64,000 nt of DNA from CAZMGV01 sp964565925 (GCA_964565925.1 CAZMGV010000003.1:235887-299886), one strand, 5' to 3'; shown: positions 48,653-59,896, counted from the first letter of the stretch. Notes: generated by a model not told the origin, from the letters alone. Translations and numbers: made by a program.

Positions 48653-49378
48653 TCATACCAGGTTCCGTCGCGCGAGCACGCGCGCGTTCAGGAACAGGAA
48701 AAGCCCGATCAGCGAGAGGTAGTAAATCACGTCCCGCGAGTCGATCACCCCGCGCGACATGGACTCGTAGTGGACGCCCAGGCCGATGTAGCTGAGCACG
48801 CTCGAGAGTCTCTCCGTCAGCAGACCCGACAGCTGGGCGGCGTAACCGACCAGATAGAGCGCCATGGAAACCACCAGCGCCAGAATGAAGGCGACGATCT
48901 GGTTCTTGGTGAGCGCGCTGGCGAACAGCCCGATGGACAGATAGGCCGCGCCCATGAGCAGCGCCGCCAGGTAGCTCGCCATCATGGGGCCCGGATCCGG
49001 GTTTCCGACGTGCACCACGACGCCGTAGATCGGCAGCGTGAGCAGCAGCGCGACTCCCAGGAACGCCACCGAAGCCAGGAACTTGCCGAGAATGATCTCG
49101 TAGTCGTGGAACGGGAGCGTGAGGAGCAGCTCGATCGTGCCCGTGCGCCGCTCCTCGGCCCATAGCCGCATGGCCATGGCGGGAACGATGAACAGGAACA
49201 CGAACGGCAGGATCGAGAAGAACTCGCGCATCTCCGCCGATTCCAGCACGAAGAACGGCCTAAACCAGAAGAACCACCAGCCCTGGAACACCAGGAACAC
49301 CACCAGCAGCACATAGGCGATGGGCGAATTGAAGTAGGCGGAAAACTCTTTCTGGAAAATCACACCGATGCGTTTCAT
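48653..49378 (-). CDS. ABC-2 type permease, GldF-like
   Basis: A 241-residue permease with six hydrophobic helices. The N-terminal FQKEFSAYFNSPIAYVLLVVF, then RLWAEERRTGTIELLLTLPF, are typical of GldF/NosY-type ABC-2 permeases. It pairs with the upstream ATPase, whose stop overlaps its ATG by 4 bases. The complex probably moves or extracts an envelope component; the substrate cannot be told from sequence. Confidence 0.9.
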   Translation of the reverse strand: MKRIGVIFQKEFSAYFNSPIAYVLLVVFLVFQGWWFFWFRPFFVLESAEMREFFSILPFVFLFIVPAMAMRLWAEERRTGTIELLLTLPFHDYEIILGKFLASVAFLGVALLLTLPIYGVVVHVGNPDPGPMMASYLAALLMGAAYLSIGLFASALTKNQIVAFILALVVSMALYLVGYAAQLSGLLTERLSSVLSYIGLGVHYESMSRGVIDSRDVIYYLSLIGLFLFLNARVLARRNLV

Positions 49379-50376
49379 GACGGACGGTCCTCCGGGTTTC
49401 CGGCCGACGACCCGGCCGACGTACCGGCCGATGTACCGGTCTGGCGGGTCAGCCGCTTGAAGATGTCTTCCAGCGAGACGATCTCGCGGCGCAGCTCGCT
49501 GAGCGTCCAGCCGTTCTGGGCGATGGTCTGGAAAATCTTCTCGCCGGCGCTCGTGCCGCCCTTCACGAACACCTTGAAGAGCTGATAGTCGCGGGCGTGG
49601 GGGTCGAGCCCCTGGTCCTGGACACCCGAGCAGCCGGCGATCTTCTGGAGCGTGCTTTTCACCTGGTCGCGGGGGCCCTTCACGGCGACCGTGAACCGTT
49701 CCTCGCCCGTGGCCATCTGGGCCAGCTCTTCGGGCGTGCCCTGGCCGGCGATCCGGCCGTTGGAGATAATGAGCACGCGGGAGCAGGTCGCCTGCACTTC
49801 CGGCAGGATGTGCGTGGAGAGGATGACCGTCTTCTCGCGGCCGATCTCCTTGATGAGGTTGCGGATCTCGATGATCTGGTTCGGATCGAGGCCCGAGGTC
49901 GGTTCGTCGAGAATAAGGATGTCCGGGCGGTGGAGCATCGACTGGGCGAGCCCCACGCGCTGGCGGAAACCCTTGGAGAGCTCGCCAATCTGCTTGAGCA
50001 TCATGGGTCCCAGTCCGCAGACGTCCGCCATCTCGCGCACGCGGTTCTTGCGGTCGGCGACGGGGATCTCGCGCACCTTGGCCATGAACAGGAGGTAGTC
50101 GCGCACTTCCATGTCGTGGTAAAGCGGCGCGTTCTCGGGCAGGTAGCCGATGTGGCGGCGGACCTCGATCGACTGGTCCACCACGTCGTAGCCGCCCACG
50201 GTCGCCCGGCCCTCGTCGGGACGCAGGAAACAGGTGAGCATTTTCATGGTGGTGGTTTTGCCGGCGCCGTTGGGGCCGAGGAAGCCGACGACTTCCCGGG
50301 GGTTCACCTCGAAGGAGATGCTGTCCACGGCGAGCGTCGGACCGTAGCGTTTGGTCAGGTTTTCGACGGTGATCAT
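49375..50376 (-). CDS. ABC transporter ATPase, GldA-like
   Basis: A 333-residue ATPase. Walker A is LGPNGAGKTTTMKML, the signature is LSKGFRQRVGLAQSM, and Walker B is ILILDEPTSGLDPNQ, with the switch His in STHILPEVQ. An extra C-terminal domain of about 100 residues (from RFTVAVKG) is as in GldA and CcmA-type exporters. The last 15 residues are an in-frame 12-base tandem repeat (TSAG-like units). It heads the ATPase, permease, GldG-like, DUF4340 operon. A good sigma-70-type promoter lies about 140 bases upstream. Confidence 0.92.
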   Translation of the reverse strand: MITVENLTKRYGPTLAVDSISFEVNPREVVGFLGPNGAGKTTTMKMLTCFLRPDEGRATVGGYDVVDQSIEVRRHIGYLPENAPLYHDMEVRDYLLFMAKVREIPVADRKNRVREMADVCGLGPMMLKQIGELSKGFRQRVGLAQSMLHRPDILILDEPTSGLDPNQIIEIRNLIKEIGREKTVILSTHILPEVQATCSRVLIISNGRIAGQGTPEELAQMATGEERFTVAVKGPRDQVKSTLQKIAGCSGVQDQGLDPHARDYQLFKVFVKGGTSAGEKIFQTIAQNGWTLSELRREIVSLEDIFKRLTRQTGTSAGTSAGSSAGNPEDRPS

Positions 50377-50515
50377 ACGCGATCAGGTCTCACTTTCAGC
50401 GACTGGCAGCGGACTGGACCGGCAGCGGGCGACGGGCACCGGATTCGGCTGCCAGCACATCGTCTGCTGCGAACACTCCGCCCTTGGACAAATATTAAAA
50501 ACTCTGGCAGAGATT

Positions 50516-50544
50516 TATATCGGAAAACCCCGCCATTCTGTCAA
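50516..50544 (-). promoter_or_regulatory. Sigma-70-like promoter for the GldA-type operon
   Basis: Read on the minus strand, TTGACA (50544-50539) is followed by an AT-rich GATATAAAT. GATATA is 17 bases away and TATAAA 19 bases away. The leader to the ATG at 50376 would be about 130 bases. This gap (50377-50657) also separates the divergent LOG gene, whose promoter I could not place. Confidence 0.5.
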
Positions 50545-50657
50545 GAACAAGGACCATGAAATTCACTTAAGGATTTCAGTGATATAGATGACTTGGGCAG
50601 GGAAAGGCGAACGGCGAGGCCGATTACAGGTCCCTGTATTATTAAGGTTGCATACCC

Positions 50658-51227
50658 ATGATTACGCAGACAGATGACCCTCTAGGAAAACAGGGCCGCA
50701 AGGCGGTGGCGGTCTTCGCATCGTCGCGGAACGACTCGGCGGATGCCCGGCAGCTGGGCGAACAGCTGGCCCAACGGGGCTACCTGACCGTCACGGGCGG
50801 CGGAACAGGCCATATGGTGAGTGTCGCCGAAGGGGTGAAAGCCGGCGGCGGCGAGACCGCGGTTGTCACGGTCGACGGCTGGCGGGTGGACCGGCAGGAC
50901 CTTATTTCCCGGGTCGTCGCCCAGCCCTCGCTCATCAGCCGGATCGAATTCTTTATCCGCCACGCGGACGCCTTCGTGGCGCTGGACGGCGGCACCGGGA
51001 CGCTCGCCGAACTGGCGCTCGCCTGGGAATACGTGAACAAGGGACTCGTACCGGTAAAACCGATCGTCATCGTCGGCCCGTTCTGGAACCCGATCGTGAG
51101 CCTGCTGCACCGGGAACCGGGCGCGCCCGACCCGACGGGGCTCGCCACATCGGCGGCCCAGCATGTTCACCGGGCGAAGAACGCCCTTGAAGCGGTGACA
51201 ATTTTAGGACTCCGGCTGGGGCGTTAA
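50658..51227 (+). CDS. LOG-family Rossmann-fold protein
   Basis: A 189-residue protein of the LOG / TIGR00725-30 group. GGGTGHMVSVAEGVKAGGG and SRIEFFIRHADAFVALDGGTGTLAELALAWE correspond to the nucleotide-binding loop and P-G-G-x-G-T-x-x-E motif; Asp replaces the Pro of PGG. Characterised members hydrolyse cytokinin-type or other nucleoside monophosphates to free bases; many bacterial ones are misnamed lysine decarboxylases. The substrate here is unknown. ATG start, divergent from the GldA-like operon and convergent with the MMPL gene, 6 bases apart. Confidence 0.85.
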   Translation: MITQTDDPLGKQGRKAVAVFASSRNDSADARQLGEQLAQRGYLTVTGGGTGHMVSVAEGVKAGGGETAVVTVDGWRVDRQDLISRVVAQPSLISRIEFFIRHADAFVALDGGTGTLAELALAWEYVNKGLVPVKPIVIVGPFWNPIVSLLHREPGAPDPTGLATSAAQHVHRAKNALEAVTILGLRLGR

Positions 51228-51233
51228 AGCCCG

Positions 51234-53660
51234 TCAGGGAGCCCGGTCTATGGCGTCCTTCACCTTGGCCGCCTGCCGGTCCTCGATCACCTGCAGCACG
51301 GCGGGCACGAACGTAAACGCGACCAGCAGCGACGCCGACATGCCGATGCAGGCGAAGATACCCAAGGACTGAAGCCCCTTGTGGTGCGAGAAGATCAGGC
51401 CGCCGAACCCGGCCAGCGTCGTAAAGGCCGACATGGCGATACTGGCGCCCGTGAGCCCCAGCACCTTGCGGAGCGACCCCGGTCCCTCCTCGCGGTAGCG
51501 GTGCAGGACATGGAGGCCGTAGTCCTCGCCGAAACCGATCAATAGCGGGATAGCCACCAGGTTGAAGACGTTGATCGACTGGCCCAGCCAGGCGTTGCCT
51601 TCCATGCCCCAGATGATCCCGACGATGAGCGGCGAGCAGACGAGCATCGTATCGACGATCTTGCCGAGGCCCAGCCACACGAAGAAGACGACGAAGATCA
51701 CCGAGACGACGACGATCCGCGGGCCTTCGTGGACCATGTAGTAGAGAATGTCCGCCTCGACGGGGATCTCACCCGCGCCGACAATGCTCTTGCCGCTCGA
51801 GAGGCCGATCTTCGAGAAAAACTCCCGGAACTTGAGCGGGAACCCCTGCTCCGATTTTTTGGAGAGCGGATTCAGATAGACGATGAAACCGCCGTCCGGT
51901 GTCCGGAAGTCCGAGGCCACTTCGGGCGGCACCTGATCCAGCGTGACCGGCGTTCTGGACAGCTCGTTCAGCAGCTTGTCGATGTCGGCCCTCTGGTCGT
52001 CCGTATCGGCAAGCCGCCGTTCGCGTTCGAGCTTGAACCTCAGCTGGTCGAGAATATCCAGTTTCTGCTGCTGGTCTTCCGGCAGCACCGTCAGGATCGA
52101 GCGGACCTTCAGCACCATGCTGGCCGGCTGGCGCGCGTCGATCATGCCGATCTGCCTGATGAGGTCTTTCACCTCGTCCATCGAGTCGACCGTGTAGATG
52201 ACCGGCGGATCGTCGATCTCGCCCACGTCGTAGTAATATTTCTCCACCTTGCGCAGGTCCGGAGTGGACGGCCGCAGCTCCGAAATGCGGAACGAGAAGT
52301 TCATATTCTCGGCCGCCTGGTACAGCGCCCAGCCGGTGAACAGCACCGTCGCCATGAGGATCGGCCCGGCCAGCGGATACTTGCCGCCCGAGTGGGCGAA
52401 CCGGCGCTGGAGTTCGGGCGGCGGCCGCTGCATGAACTGGCCCCAGCCCCGCGCTTCCAGTTCCAGGATGAGGCTCGGCAGAAGCACAATAGACGCCACT
52501 ACCGTCATGACGGCGCCCAGGCCCGCCAGCACGCCGAACTGCTGGTAACCGCGGAAATCGGCCGTGGCGACCACGAAGAAGATGCCGCAGTTGGTGGTCG
52601 CCGTCTCGACGCAGGCGGCGCCCGAATTCTTCATCATGCTGATGAACGACTCTTCCTTGGTGAGACCCTCGGACCGGTGCTCGATGTACCGGTTCATGAG
52701 ATGGATCGCGTAGTCGATCCCCAGGCCGAACAGGATCATCCCCATGAAGCCGCTCATGGGGTTGAGCTTGCCCACGAACAGCCCGGCCAGCCCGAAGCTC
52801 CAGATCATGGAGACGTTCAGCGGCCCGACGATGAAAAAGACCGGCCAGAACGACCGGTAGTAGACCGTCAGCATGAGGACGATGACGATGAGCGTGAAGG
52901 TCGAGCCGCGCACGATGTCGTCCCGCAGGACATGGTCCTCGTTCAGCTGGTCCTCGAACGGTCCGCCGGTGGTGATGCTTATCCCGCCGGGCAGCTTGCG
53001 GCCGGGATATGCCCTCTCGATCGCGTCGGAGGTGATCTTGACGATCTTGTCGGCGGCATCGACGTCGCTCACGAACGCCTTCGGCGTGACGAGCAGCAGC
53101 AGGACGGTCCGGCCGGTATCGGTGAAGTAGCCGAAGTAGTCGTCCACCTCGTGCTTCTTGCGGATCGTGTCGAGATCCTCGTTCTTCTCGTTCTCGTCGA
53201 GCAGGTCGATGAGCCGGCCCGACTCCTTCAGCCGGTCGTAGTTGATCCGGCCGATGATGGCCCTGGAAAAGTCATCCAGCTCGTCCGCCGGCATGTAGAG
53301 GAACTTGTAGGGCTCGAAGAACGCCAGTTCCGTCTTGTAGCGGGCGCGCAGGACGAACGGGTCCTTCGACACCTCCTGCAGGATCTTCTCGGCGGCCGCG
53401 ACCCGGTCCGGCATGGTGCCGCCCTCGAACAGGACGACGTGGTCGGCGAGCCCCGGAACGCGCTTTTTCAGCTCGTCCAGCGCCTTCACGCTCTCGGCGT
53501 TGCGCGGAAGCATTTCGGCGTAGTCGTTGCGGATATCGAGCCGCCAGAAACCGGGCAGGGTCAGCAGCGTGGCGATGAGCATGAGCAAGAGCGCCAGCCG
53601 GTGGTGCTTGAGCAGCCAACCGGCCAGGTTTTCCATCATTTTTTCAATGAAGCCGGACAC
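51234..53660 (-). CDS. MMPL/RND-family exporter
   Basis: An 808-residue membrane protein with two homologous halves, each with one helix, a large periplasmic loop, then five helices. The halves carry the family G-x-x-x-D-Y motif as LGIDYAIHLMNRY and GFGEDYGLHVLHRY, where the Asp carries the proton relay. Relatives transport lipids and hydrophobic molecules such as hopanoids or siderophores; no partner gene identifies the cargo. GTG start, followed seven codons later by ATG ATG, so the start could be internal. Confidence 0.88.
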   Translation of the reverse strand: MSGFIEKMMENLAGWLLKHHRLALLLMLIATLLTLPGFWRLDIRNDYAEMLPRNAESVKALDELKKRVPGLADHVVLFEGGTMPDRVAAAEKILQEVSKDPFVLRARYKTELAFFEPYKFLYMPADELDDFSRAIIGRINYDRLKESGRLIDLLDENEKNEDLDTIRKKHEVDDYFGYFTDTGRTVLLLLVTPKAFVSDVDAADKIVKITSDAIERAYPGRKLPGGISITTGGPFEDQLNEDHVLRDDIVRGSTFTLIVIVLMLTVYYRSFWPVFFIVGPLNVSMIWSFGLAGLFVGKLNPMSGFMGMILFGLGIDYAIHLMNRYIEHRSEGLTKEESFISMMKNSGAACVETATTNCGIFFVVATADFRGYQQFGVLAGLGAVMTVVASIVLLPSLILELEARGWGQFMQRPPPELQRRFAHSGGKYPLAGPILMATVLFTGWALYQAAENMNFSFRISELRPSTPDLRKVEKYYYDVGEIDDPPVIYTVDSMDEVKDLIRQIGMIDARQPASMVLKVRSILTVLPEDQQQKLDILDQLRFKLERERRLADTDDQRADIDKLLNELSRTPVTLDQVPPEVASDFRTPDGGFIVYLNPLSKKSEQGFPLKFREFFSKIGLSSGKSIVGAGEIPVEADILYYMVHEGPRIVVVSVIFVVFFVWLGLGKIVDTMLVCSPLIVGIIWGMEGNAWLGQSINVFNLVAIPLLIGFGEDYGLHVLHRYREEGPGSLRKVLGLTGASIAMSAFTTLAGFGGLIFSHHKGLQSLGIFACIGMSASLLVAFTFVPAVLQVIEDRQAAKVKDAIDRAP

Positions 53661-53815
53661 GCGTTGTGAATGGGCCTTTCGGGCGGACGGCTACTCCTGA
53701 CCGGCCCGGCGGGGGATTTCAAACCGGACCGGGATTGAAACCGGTTCATTCGGGACAGGCTGGTCTGGGTATGGGGCGGGTCGGGGAGGGGTCTCCTGAT
53801 TCGCACCCATCTCCC

Positions 53816-53882
53816 GGCCGCTACGCGGCCACCCTCTTCCGTAGGAAGAGGGCTATGAAAGGTCCCTTCCTCCGGAAGGGAC
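53816..53882. repeat. Cluster of three perfect hairpins
   Basis: Three adjacent stem-loops occur upstream of the MoxR gene: GGCCG/CGGCC (53816-53830), a 9-bp stem with a GTA loop (53832-53852; CCCTCTTCC arm) and a 9-bp stem with a TCC loop (53862-53882; GTCCCTTCC arm). The surroundings (53664-53938) are otherwise noncoding. This looks like a dispersed intergenic palindromic repeat family, not a gene; the apparent reading frame across it is rejected. Confidence 0.75.
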
Positions 53883-53938
53883 TGCGAGTGAAACGAGCAG
53901 GGATGGGATTGGGCCTTTTCCACCGGAATCGGCTAGTG

Positions 53939-54757
53939 ATGAACCCCATGAACAAGCCTGTCTTTTCCACCACCGATAAATACGTCGTGAGCCCGGACCT
54001 GGCCTCCATCGTGGACGTGGCCGTGGCGCTCGGCCGCCCGCTGCTCATCAAGGGCGAGCCCGGCACGGGCAAGACCCAGCTCGCGCACGAAGTGGCCCGC
54101 TCGCTGAAAAAGCCCATGTTCATCTGGAACATCAAGAGCACCTCCAAGGCGAAGGAGGGGCTCTACACCTACGACACGGTAGCGCGTCTCAACGACTCGC
54201 GCTTCGGCGACCGGGACATCCGCGACATCAAGCAATATATCAAGCTGGGGCCGCTCGGTCAGTCGTTCGCGAGCACCGAACAGGCGGTGCTGCTGATCGA
54301 CGAAGTGGACAAGGCGGAACTCGAATTCCCCAACGACCTGCTGCAGGAGCTGGACGAGATGTCGTTCGACATCCCCGAGACGGGCGAGCGGATCAAGGCC
54401 CATATCCGGCCGGTGGTGATCATCACGTCCAATGCGGAGAAGGAACTGCCCGATGCGTTCCTGAGGCGCTGCGTGTTCCACTACATCGCGTTCCCGGAGC
54501 CCGAGTTCATGCAGGAGATCGTCCACCTCCACCAGCCGGGTATCGAGAAGAAGCTGCTGGAGGCCGCGCTCAAGCGGTTCTACGACATCCGCTCCATGGC
54601 GAACCTGCGCAAGAAGCCCTCCACCAGCGAACTGATCGACTGGCTCCAGTGCCTCATGCGCGGCGGCGTGAAGCCGCAGGACCTTGAGAAAGATTTCCCG
54701 TACCTGGGCGTCCTGCTCAAGAAACAGCAGGACCAGGCGGTAGTGACGGGGAACTGA
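53939..54757 (+). CDS. MoxR-type AAA+ ATPase
   Basis: A 272-residue ATPase. Walker A is LLIKGEPGTGKTQLAHEVA, Walker B VLLIDEVDKAELEF, sensor VVIITSNAEKELPDAFLRRC. It belongs to the MoxR/dynein-related AAA group, chaperone-like ATPases that often work with a von Willebrand factor A protein to activate an enzyme. No VWA gene is adjacent here. ATG at 53939 (MNPMNK) is the sensible start; the longer open frame runs through a hairpin repeat. Downstream is a MNT/HepT module, 57 bases away. Confidence 0.9.
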   Translation: MNPMNKPVFSTTDKYVVSPDLASIVDVAVALGRPLLIKGEPGTGKTQLAHEVARSLKKPMFIWNIKSTSKAKEGLYTYDTVARLNDSRFGDRDIRDIKQYIKLGPLGQSFASTEQAVLLIDEVDKAELEFPNDLLQELDEMSFDIPETGERIKAHIRPVVIITSNAEKELPDAFLRRCVFHYIAFPEPEFMQEIVHLHQPGIEKKLLEAALKRFYDIRSMANLRKKPSTSELIDWLQCLMRGGVKPQDLEKDFPYLGVLLKKQQDQAVVTGN

Positions 54758-54814
54758 GGCACTTCGCAGCGGCCTGAAACTCTGGTATCCTAAGCAATCA
54801 GGAGTTACCGGTTC

Positions 54815-55105
54815 ATGGCCCTCAGAGACGAAATCACCGCTCGCCGGGAGGAAATCCTCCGGATCGCCGAACGCCACGGCGCACGGAACGTGCGGCTGTT
54901 CGGCTCCGTGCTGCGGGGCGAGGAGCGATCCGACAGCGATGTGGACTTCCTGGTGGAGATGTCCCCGAACCGCACCGCCTTTGACCGGCTCGAAATCAAG
55001 TTTGAACTGGAAGATATGCTCGGCCGGAAGGTGGACGTTCTGTCCGACCGGTCGATTTATCATCTTCTGCGTAAAAAAATCCTGAGCGAAGCGCAGGCGA
55101 TATGA
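54815..55105 (+). CDS. MNT-type nucleotidyltransferase antitoxin (first pair)
   Basis: A 96-residue minimal nucleotidyltransferase. The active site is VRLFGSVLRGEERSDSDVDFLVEM, giving G-S-x-x-R-G-x-x-x-x-x-S-D-x-D. Members of the MntA type add AMP to the HepT toxin's Tyr and so neutralise it. It overlaps the HepT-like gene by 4 bases (ATGA), the typical order of this toxin-antitoxin system. GTTACC and AGGAG precede the ATG. The pair here and a second, unrelated pair at 62.2 kb share no obvious close identity outside the active-site block. Confidence 0.9.
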   Translation: MALRDEITARREEILRIAERHGARNVRLFGSVLRGEERSDSDVDFLVEMSPNRTAFDRLEIKFELEDMLGRKVDVLSDRSIYHLLRKKILSEAQAI

Positions 55106-55461
55106 AGGATCCCCGGATCTACGTCGCCCACATCATCGAGCGTTTCGAGCGGGTCCGGGCACACAATCTGACAAACCGGGCACAGCTCGAACAAAACCTC
55201 GATTTACAGGATGTGGTTATCCGGAGTTTCGAGATCGCCGGCGAGGCAGCCAAACGGCTCGACCCCGCGTTCAAAAATATGCATCCCGAAATACCCTGGA
55301 AAAGTTTCGCCGGATTCCGTGACGTGCTGATTCACCAGTACGACCAGATCGAGCTGGAATCGGTATGGCGTGCCGTCGAAATCGCTCACGAAACACTGCC
55401 CAAACTGAGGAAAATCGTCCCGTCCATCGAAGATCTGAAACGGGAACTCGAAGGGAAATAA
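55102..55461 (+). CDS. HepT-like ribonuclease toxin (first pair)
   Basis: A 119-residue all-helical protein of the DUF86/HepT family. The RX4HXY motif is in GFRDVLIHQYDQIE (Arg, His and the Tyr that the antitoxin can AMPylate). HepT degrades RNA when not neutralised. Partner antitoxin is encoded directly upstream and overlaps. It is convergent with a membrane metalloprotease gene, 4 bases between stops. All key residues are present, so the module looks functional. Confidence 0.9.
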   Translation: MKDPRIYVAHIIERFERVRAHNLTNRAQLEQNLDLQDVVIRSFEIAGEAAKRLDPAFKNMHPEIPWKSFAGFRDVLIHQYDQIELESVWRAVEIAHETLPKLRKIVPSIEDLKRELEGK

Positions 55462-55465
55462 GCGT

Positions 55466-56977
55466 TCAGCTCCCCTCCTCCACCTGCACGTCGTGCGGGC
55501 AGCGTTTCTCGAAGATCGACTTCTGACGCGCGATCCGGGTACCGGCCGCTTTTTCGTCGTCGGTGGGCTCGATGGTCTCCAGATACGCCCGGAACTCCGT
55601 TGCCAGCGTTTTCCACGAACTCCCGGCGGGCTCATCCGACGGCCCGAGCTGCCACAGGTTTTTCAGCACCCCGGGTCCGTGCGTCTCCAGCACGAACTCC
55701 CCGAACGCGCCCGCCAGCGGATAGGCGCTCGCAGGGCTCTCCGCCCAGAACCCGAGACGCCGCAGGAACCGCTCGAGATCCAGATCCGGTTTCTTGTCCA
55801 GCACCACCCGGGACAGTCCGGCGAGGCGGTACCCGGCGCTGGACGCTGCAGAGGGCGATGCCGACGGTGTATCAGGTGACGGTACTGGTGCAGGCTGTTG
55901 CGCCACCGCCACGGCGGTGCCTTCGAGCAGCGAGATGTTCCACGGGAGTCCCAGCACCGGCCCCCACTGGGCGGTCACGAGGTGGGTCAGTTCGTGCTGG
56001 AGCAGGCTCCGGCCTCGTTCCGAAACGAGCGCATCGGGCTCCAGATACGCCGCCCCCTGCCAGGGTTTGGTAAAGGTCGTAAAACGCGCGCCGGTCGCCC
56101 GGTAGCGGGCTTCGGTGTCTCCGAACACGAACAGCTCGACCGGCTGCGTCCGGTCGAGTCCCAGTTTTGCCAGGATCGCCGCCAGCGCGTCGCCCACGGT
56201 CGCGCTCACTTTATCCCGCACGTCCGGCGGAACCGACGGATCGAAATAGAGCCGCGCGGACTCAAGCTTCACCACCGGCTGGAGCCGCCTGCGAAGCCCC
56301 GCCCGGGTCACCCGCACGCCGGTCACCGGTTCCAGCAGCACCAGCGCCACGAACGCCAGACAGGCGGTGGCCACCCGGTGCCGGTAGATACCGGTTCCCT
56401 TGCTGCTCCCGGCGAGCAGCAGCAGGAGTCCGTACAGAACCCCTTCGAGCCGGCCCCAGTAGAGCGCGGGAGTCACTTCCACCCGTTCGTCATATAAGGA
56501 TCCCGGCCACATACCGAAGATCCAGTGATGGAACCGCACTGGCGCGTCGGCGTACAGCGTAAACAGAATCCAGACCGACGGAAGCGCCACGACACCGGCG
56601 ACAAACAGGAGCCTCAGCCAGGTCTTTTGGGTCAGCCTGCGCGCCGCGAGCGCCGCGCCGGCTCCGCAGACAGCGGCCGGGACGGTATAGAGGAAATAGA
56701 AAAGAAACCCGCTTCCCTGATCGCAGGGCTGGCGGACCCACTGCTCGATCTGCGCCGGAACGAGCGGGATCACCGCCACCAGCAGCAGACGCAGCGTCCT
56801 CTGCCCGGCCGGGAGTTCCGGCTCCAGAAAGCCGTCGGCCACCAGCGCCGCAAAGACGATGACGGCCGACGCCAGCGCGAGCTCGAAATGGAAGGCGCGG
56901 GCGAGCGCGACGAAACTCACCACTGCCCAAGCGGCGGCGAGTTCAAGACCTGCGATGATCTGAAAACGTCGGGACAT
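55466..56977 (-). CDS. Membrane-anchored gluzincin metalloprotease
   Basis: A 503-residue protein. The first 200 residues contain about six hydrophobic helices. The soluble part carries HELTHLVTAQWGPVLG near residue 325 and a downstream Glu in ISLLEGTAVAVAQQ, the HEXXH...E zinc site of gluzincins (peptidase MA-like). Substrate and membrane topology are unknown; it may cleave envelope proteins. ATG start lies within a perfect 6-bp stem hairpin (56970-56985) that could limit initiation. The gene is 9 bases after the dUTPase stop on the same strand. Confidence 0.82.
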   Translation of the reverse strand: MSRRFQIIAGLELAAAWAVVSFVALARAFHFELALASAVIVFAALVADGFLEPELPAGQRTLRLLLVAVIPLVPAQIEQWVRQPCDQGSGFLFYFLYTVPAAVCGAGAALAARRLTQKTWLRLLFVAGVVALPSVWILFTLYADAPVRFHHWIFGMWPGSLYDERVEVTPALYWGRLEGVLYGLLLLLAGSSKGTGIYRHRVATACLAFVALVLLEPVTGVRVTRAGLRRRLQPVVKLESARLYFDPSVPPDVRDKVSATVGDALAAILAKLGLDRTQPVELFVFGDTEARYRATGARFTTFTKPWQGAAYLEPDALVSERGRSLLQHELTHLVTAQWGPVLGLPWNISLLEGTAVAVAQQPAPVPSPDTPSASPSAASSAGYRLAGLSRVVLDKKPDLDLERFLRRLGFWAESPASAYPLAGAFGEFVLETHGPGVLKNLWQLGPSDEPAGSSWKTLATEFRAYLETIEPTDDEKAAGTRIARQKSIFEKRCPHDVQVEEGS

Positions 56978-56985
56978 TCGTCCCG
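56970..56985 (-). promoter_or_regulatory. Hairpin enclosing the start codon of the metalloprotease gene
   Basis: CGGGAC and GTCCCG form a 6-bp GC stem with a four-base loop; the ATG (56977-56975) sits at the loop and the right arm. In mRNA it could block the start unless ribosomes arrive from the upstream dUTPase gene, giving translational coupling. Confidence 0.4.
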
Positions 56986-56986
56986 G

Positions 56987-57482
56987 TTATCTAGGCTTTT
57001 TTGCGGACGAGGTCTTGCGAACCCGCTTCGCCGCCTTCTTGACCGGACGGGCTTTCGCGTGGCGTTTGGTACCAGTTGATCCGAAACCGCCCGCGCCGCG
57101 CACAGTTTCCGGAAGTTCGGTGACCGCCGCGAACTTCGCGCGGGCGACGGGGGCGACGATCATCTGGGCGATCCGCATGTGCGGCTCGACGGTGAACGGT
57201 TCACGGCCCAGATTGGCGAGAATGACTTTCAGCTCGCCCCGGTAGTCGGAGTCGATGGTGCCGGGAGAGTTGAGACACGTAATGCCGTGCTTGATGGCGA
57301 GCCCCGAACGGGGGCGTACCTGGGCCTCGAAGCCCCTGGGAAGCGCAATGGCGATACCCGTGGACACGAGAGCCCGCTCGCCCGGTTGAAGGGTGAGCGG
57401 GCCCGCGAGGTCCGCCGAAAGGTCGGCACCGGCGGCCTCGTCTGTCGCGTAGACAGGCAGGACCGCCGTAGGGGTCAGCGCC

Positions 57483-57502
<20 letters not shown>
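56987..57502 (-). CDS. dut: dUTP diphosphatase
   Basis: A 171-residue trimeric-type dUTPase that hydrolyses dUTP to dUMP and so keeps uracil out of DNA. All five motifs can be read: ATDEAAGADLSA, ALPRGFEAQVRPRSGLAIKHG, GTIDSDYRGE, RIAQMIV and RGAGGFGSTG. A Lys/Arg-rich tail of about 30 residues follows. The likely start is GTG at 57502, which has GGAGG 5 bases upstream inside the end of pnp. It overlaps pnp by 20 bases in another frame; longer in-frame starts only add Ala-rich sequence read from pnp's Gly/Arg repeat. Confidence 0.9.
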
Positions 57503-59777
<2,275 letters not shown>

Positions 59778-59858
59778 AAGGATTTCGCTTTGTGTTCCTT
59801 TTCCTTTTTTTGTGTTGCCTTTTGTTTCAACTCTTGTGTTCTCCGGCCCAAACACCGC

Positions 59859-59896
59859 GACCCCGACGCCCTCGTCCGAAACGGAGGGCCGGGGTC
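59859..59896 (-). terminator. rpsO-pnp intercistronic hairpin
   Basis: Two stacked stems (59859-59865 with 59890-59896, 7 bp; 59868-59873 with 59884-59889, 6 bp, with a two-base bulge) lie between rpsO and pnp. In E. coli this spacer holds an attenuator plus RNase III sites that regulate pnp. No T-run follows on the minus strand, so processing or attenuation is more likely than strong termination. Confidence 0.6.

Noticed and set aside
51729..53669. 646-residue plus-strand frame antisense to the MMPL gene
   Set aside because: Shadow of a well-supported RND exporter; composition is His/Arg/Asp-rich without motifs.
53666..53938. N-terminal extension of the MoxR gene
   Set aside because: It runs through three perfect hairpins and a repeat element; the conserved protein starts at 53939.
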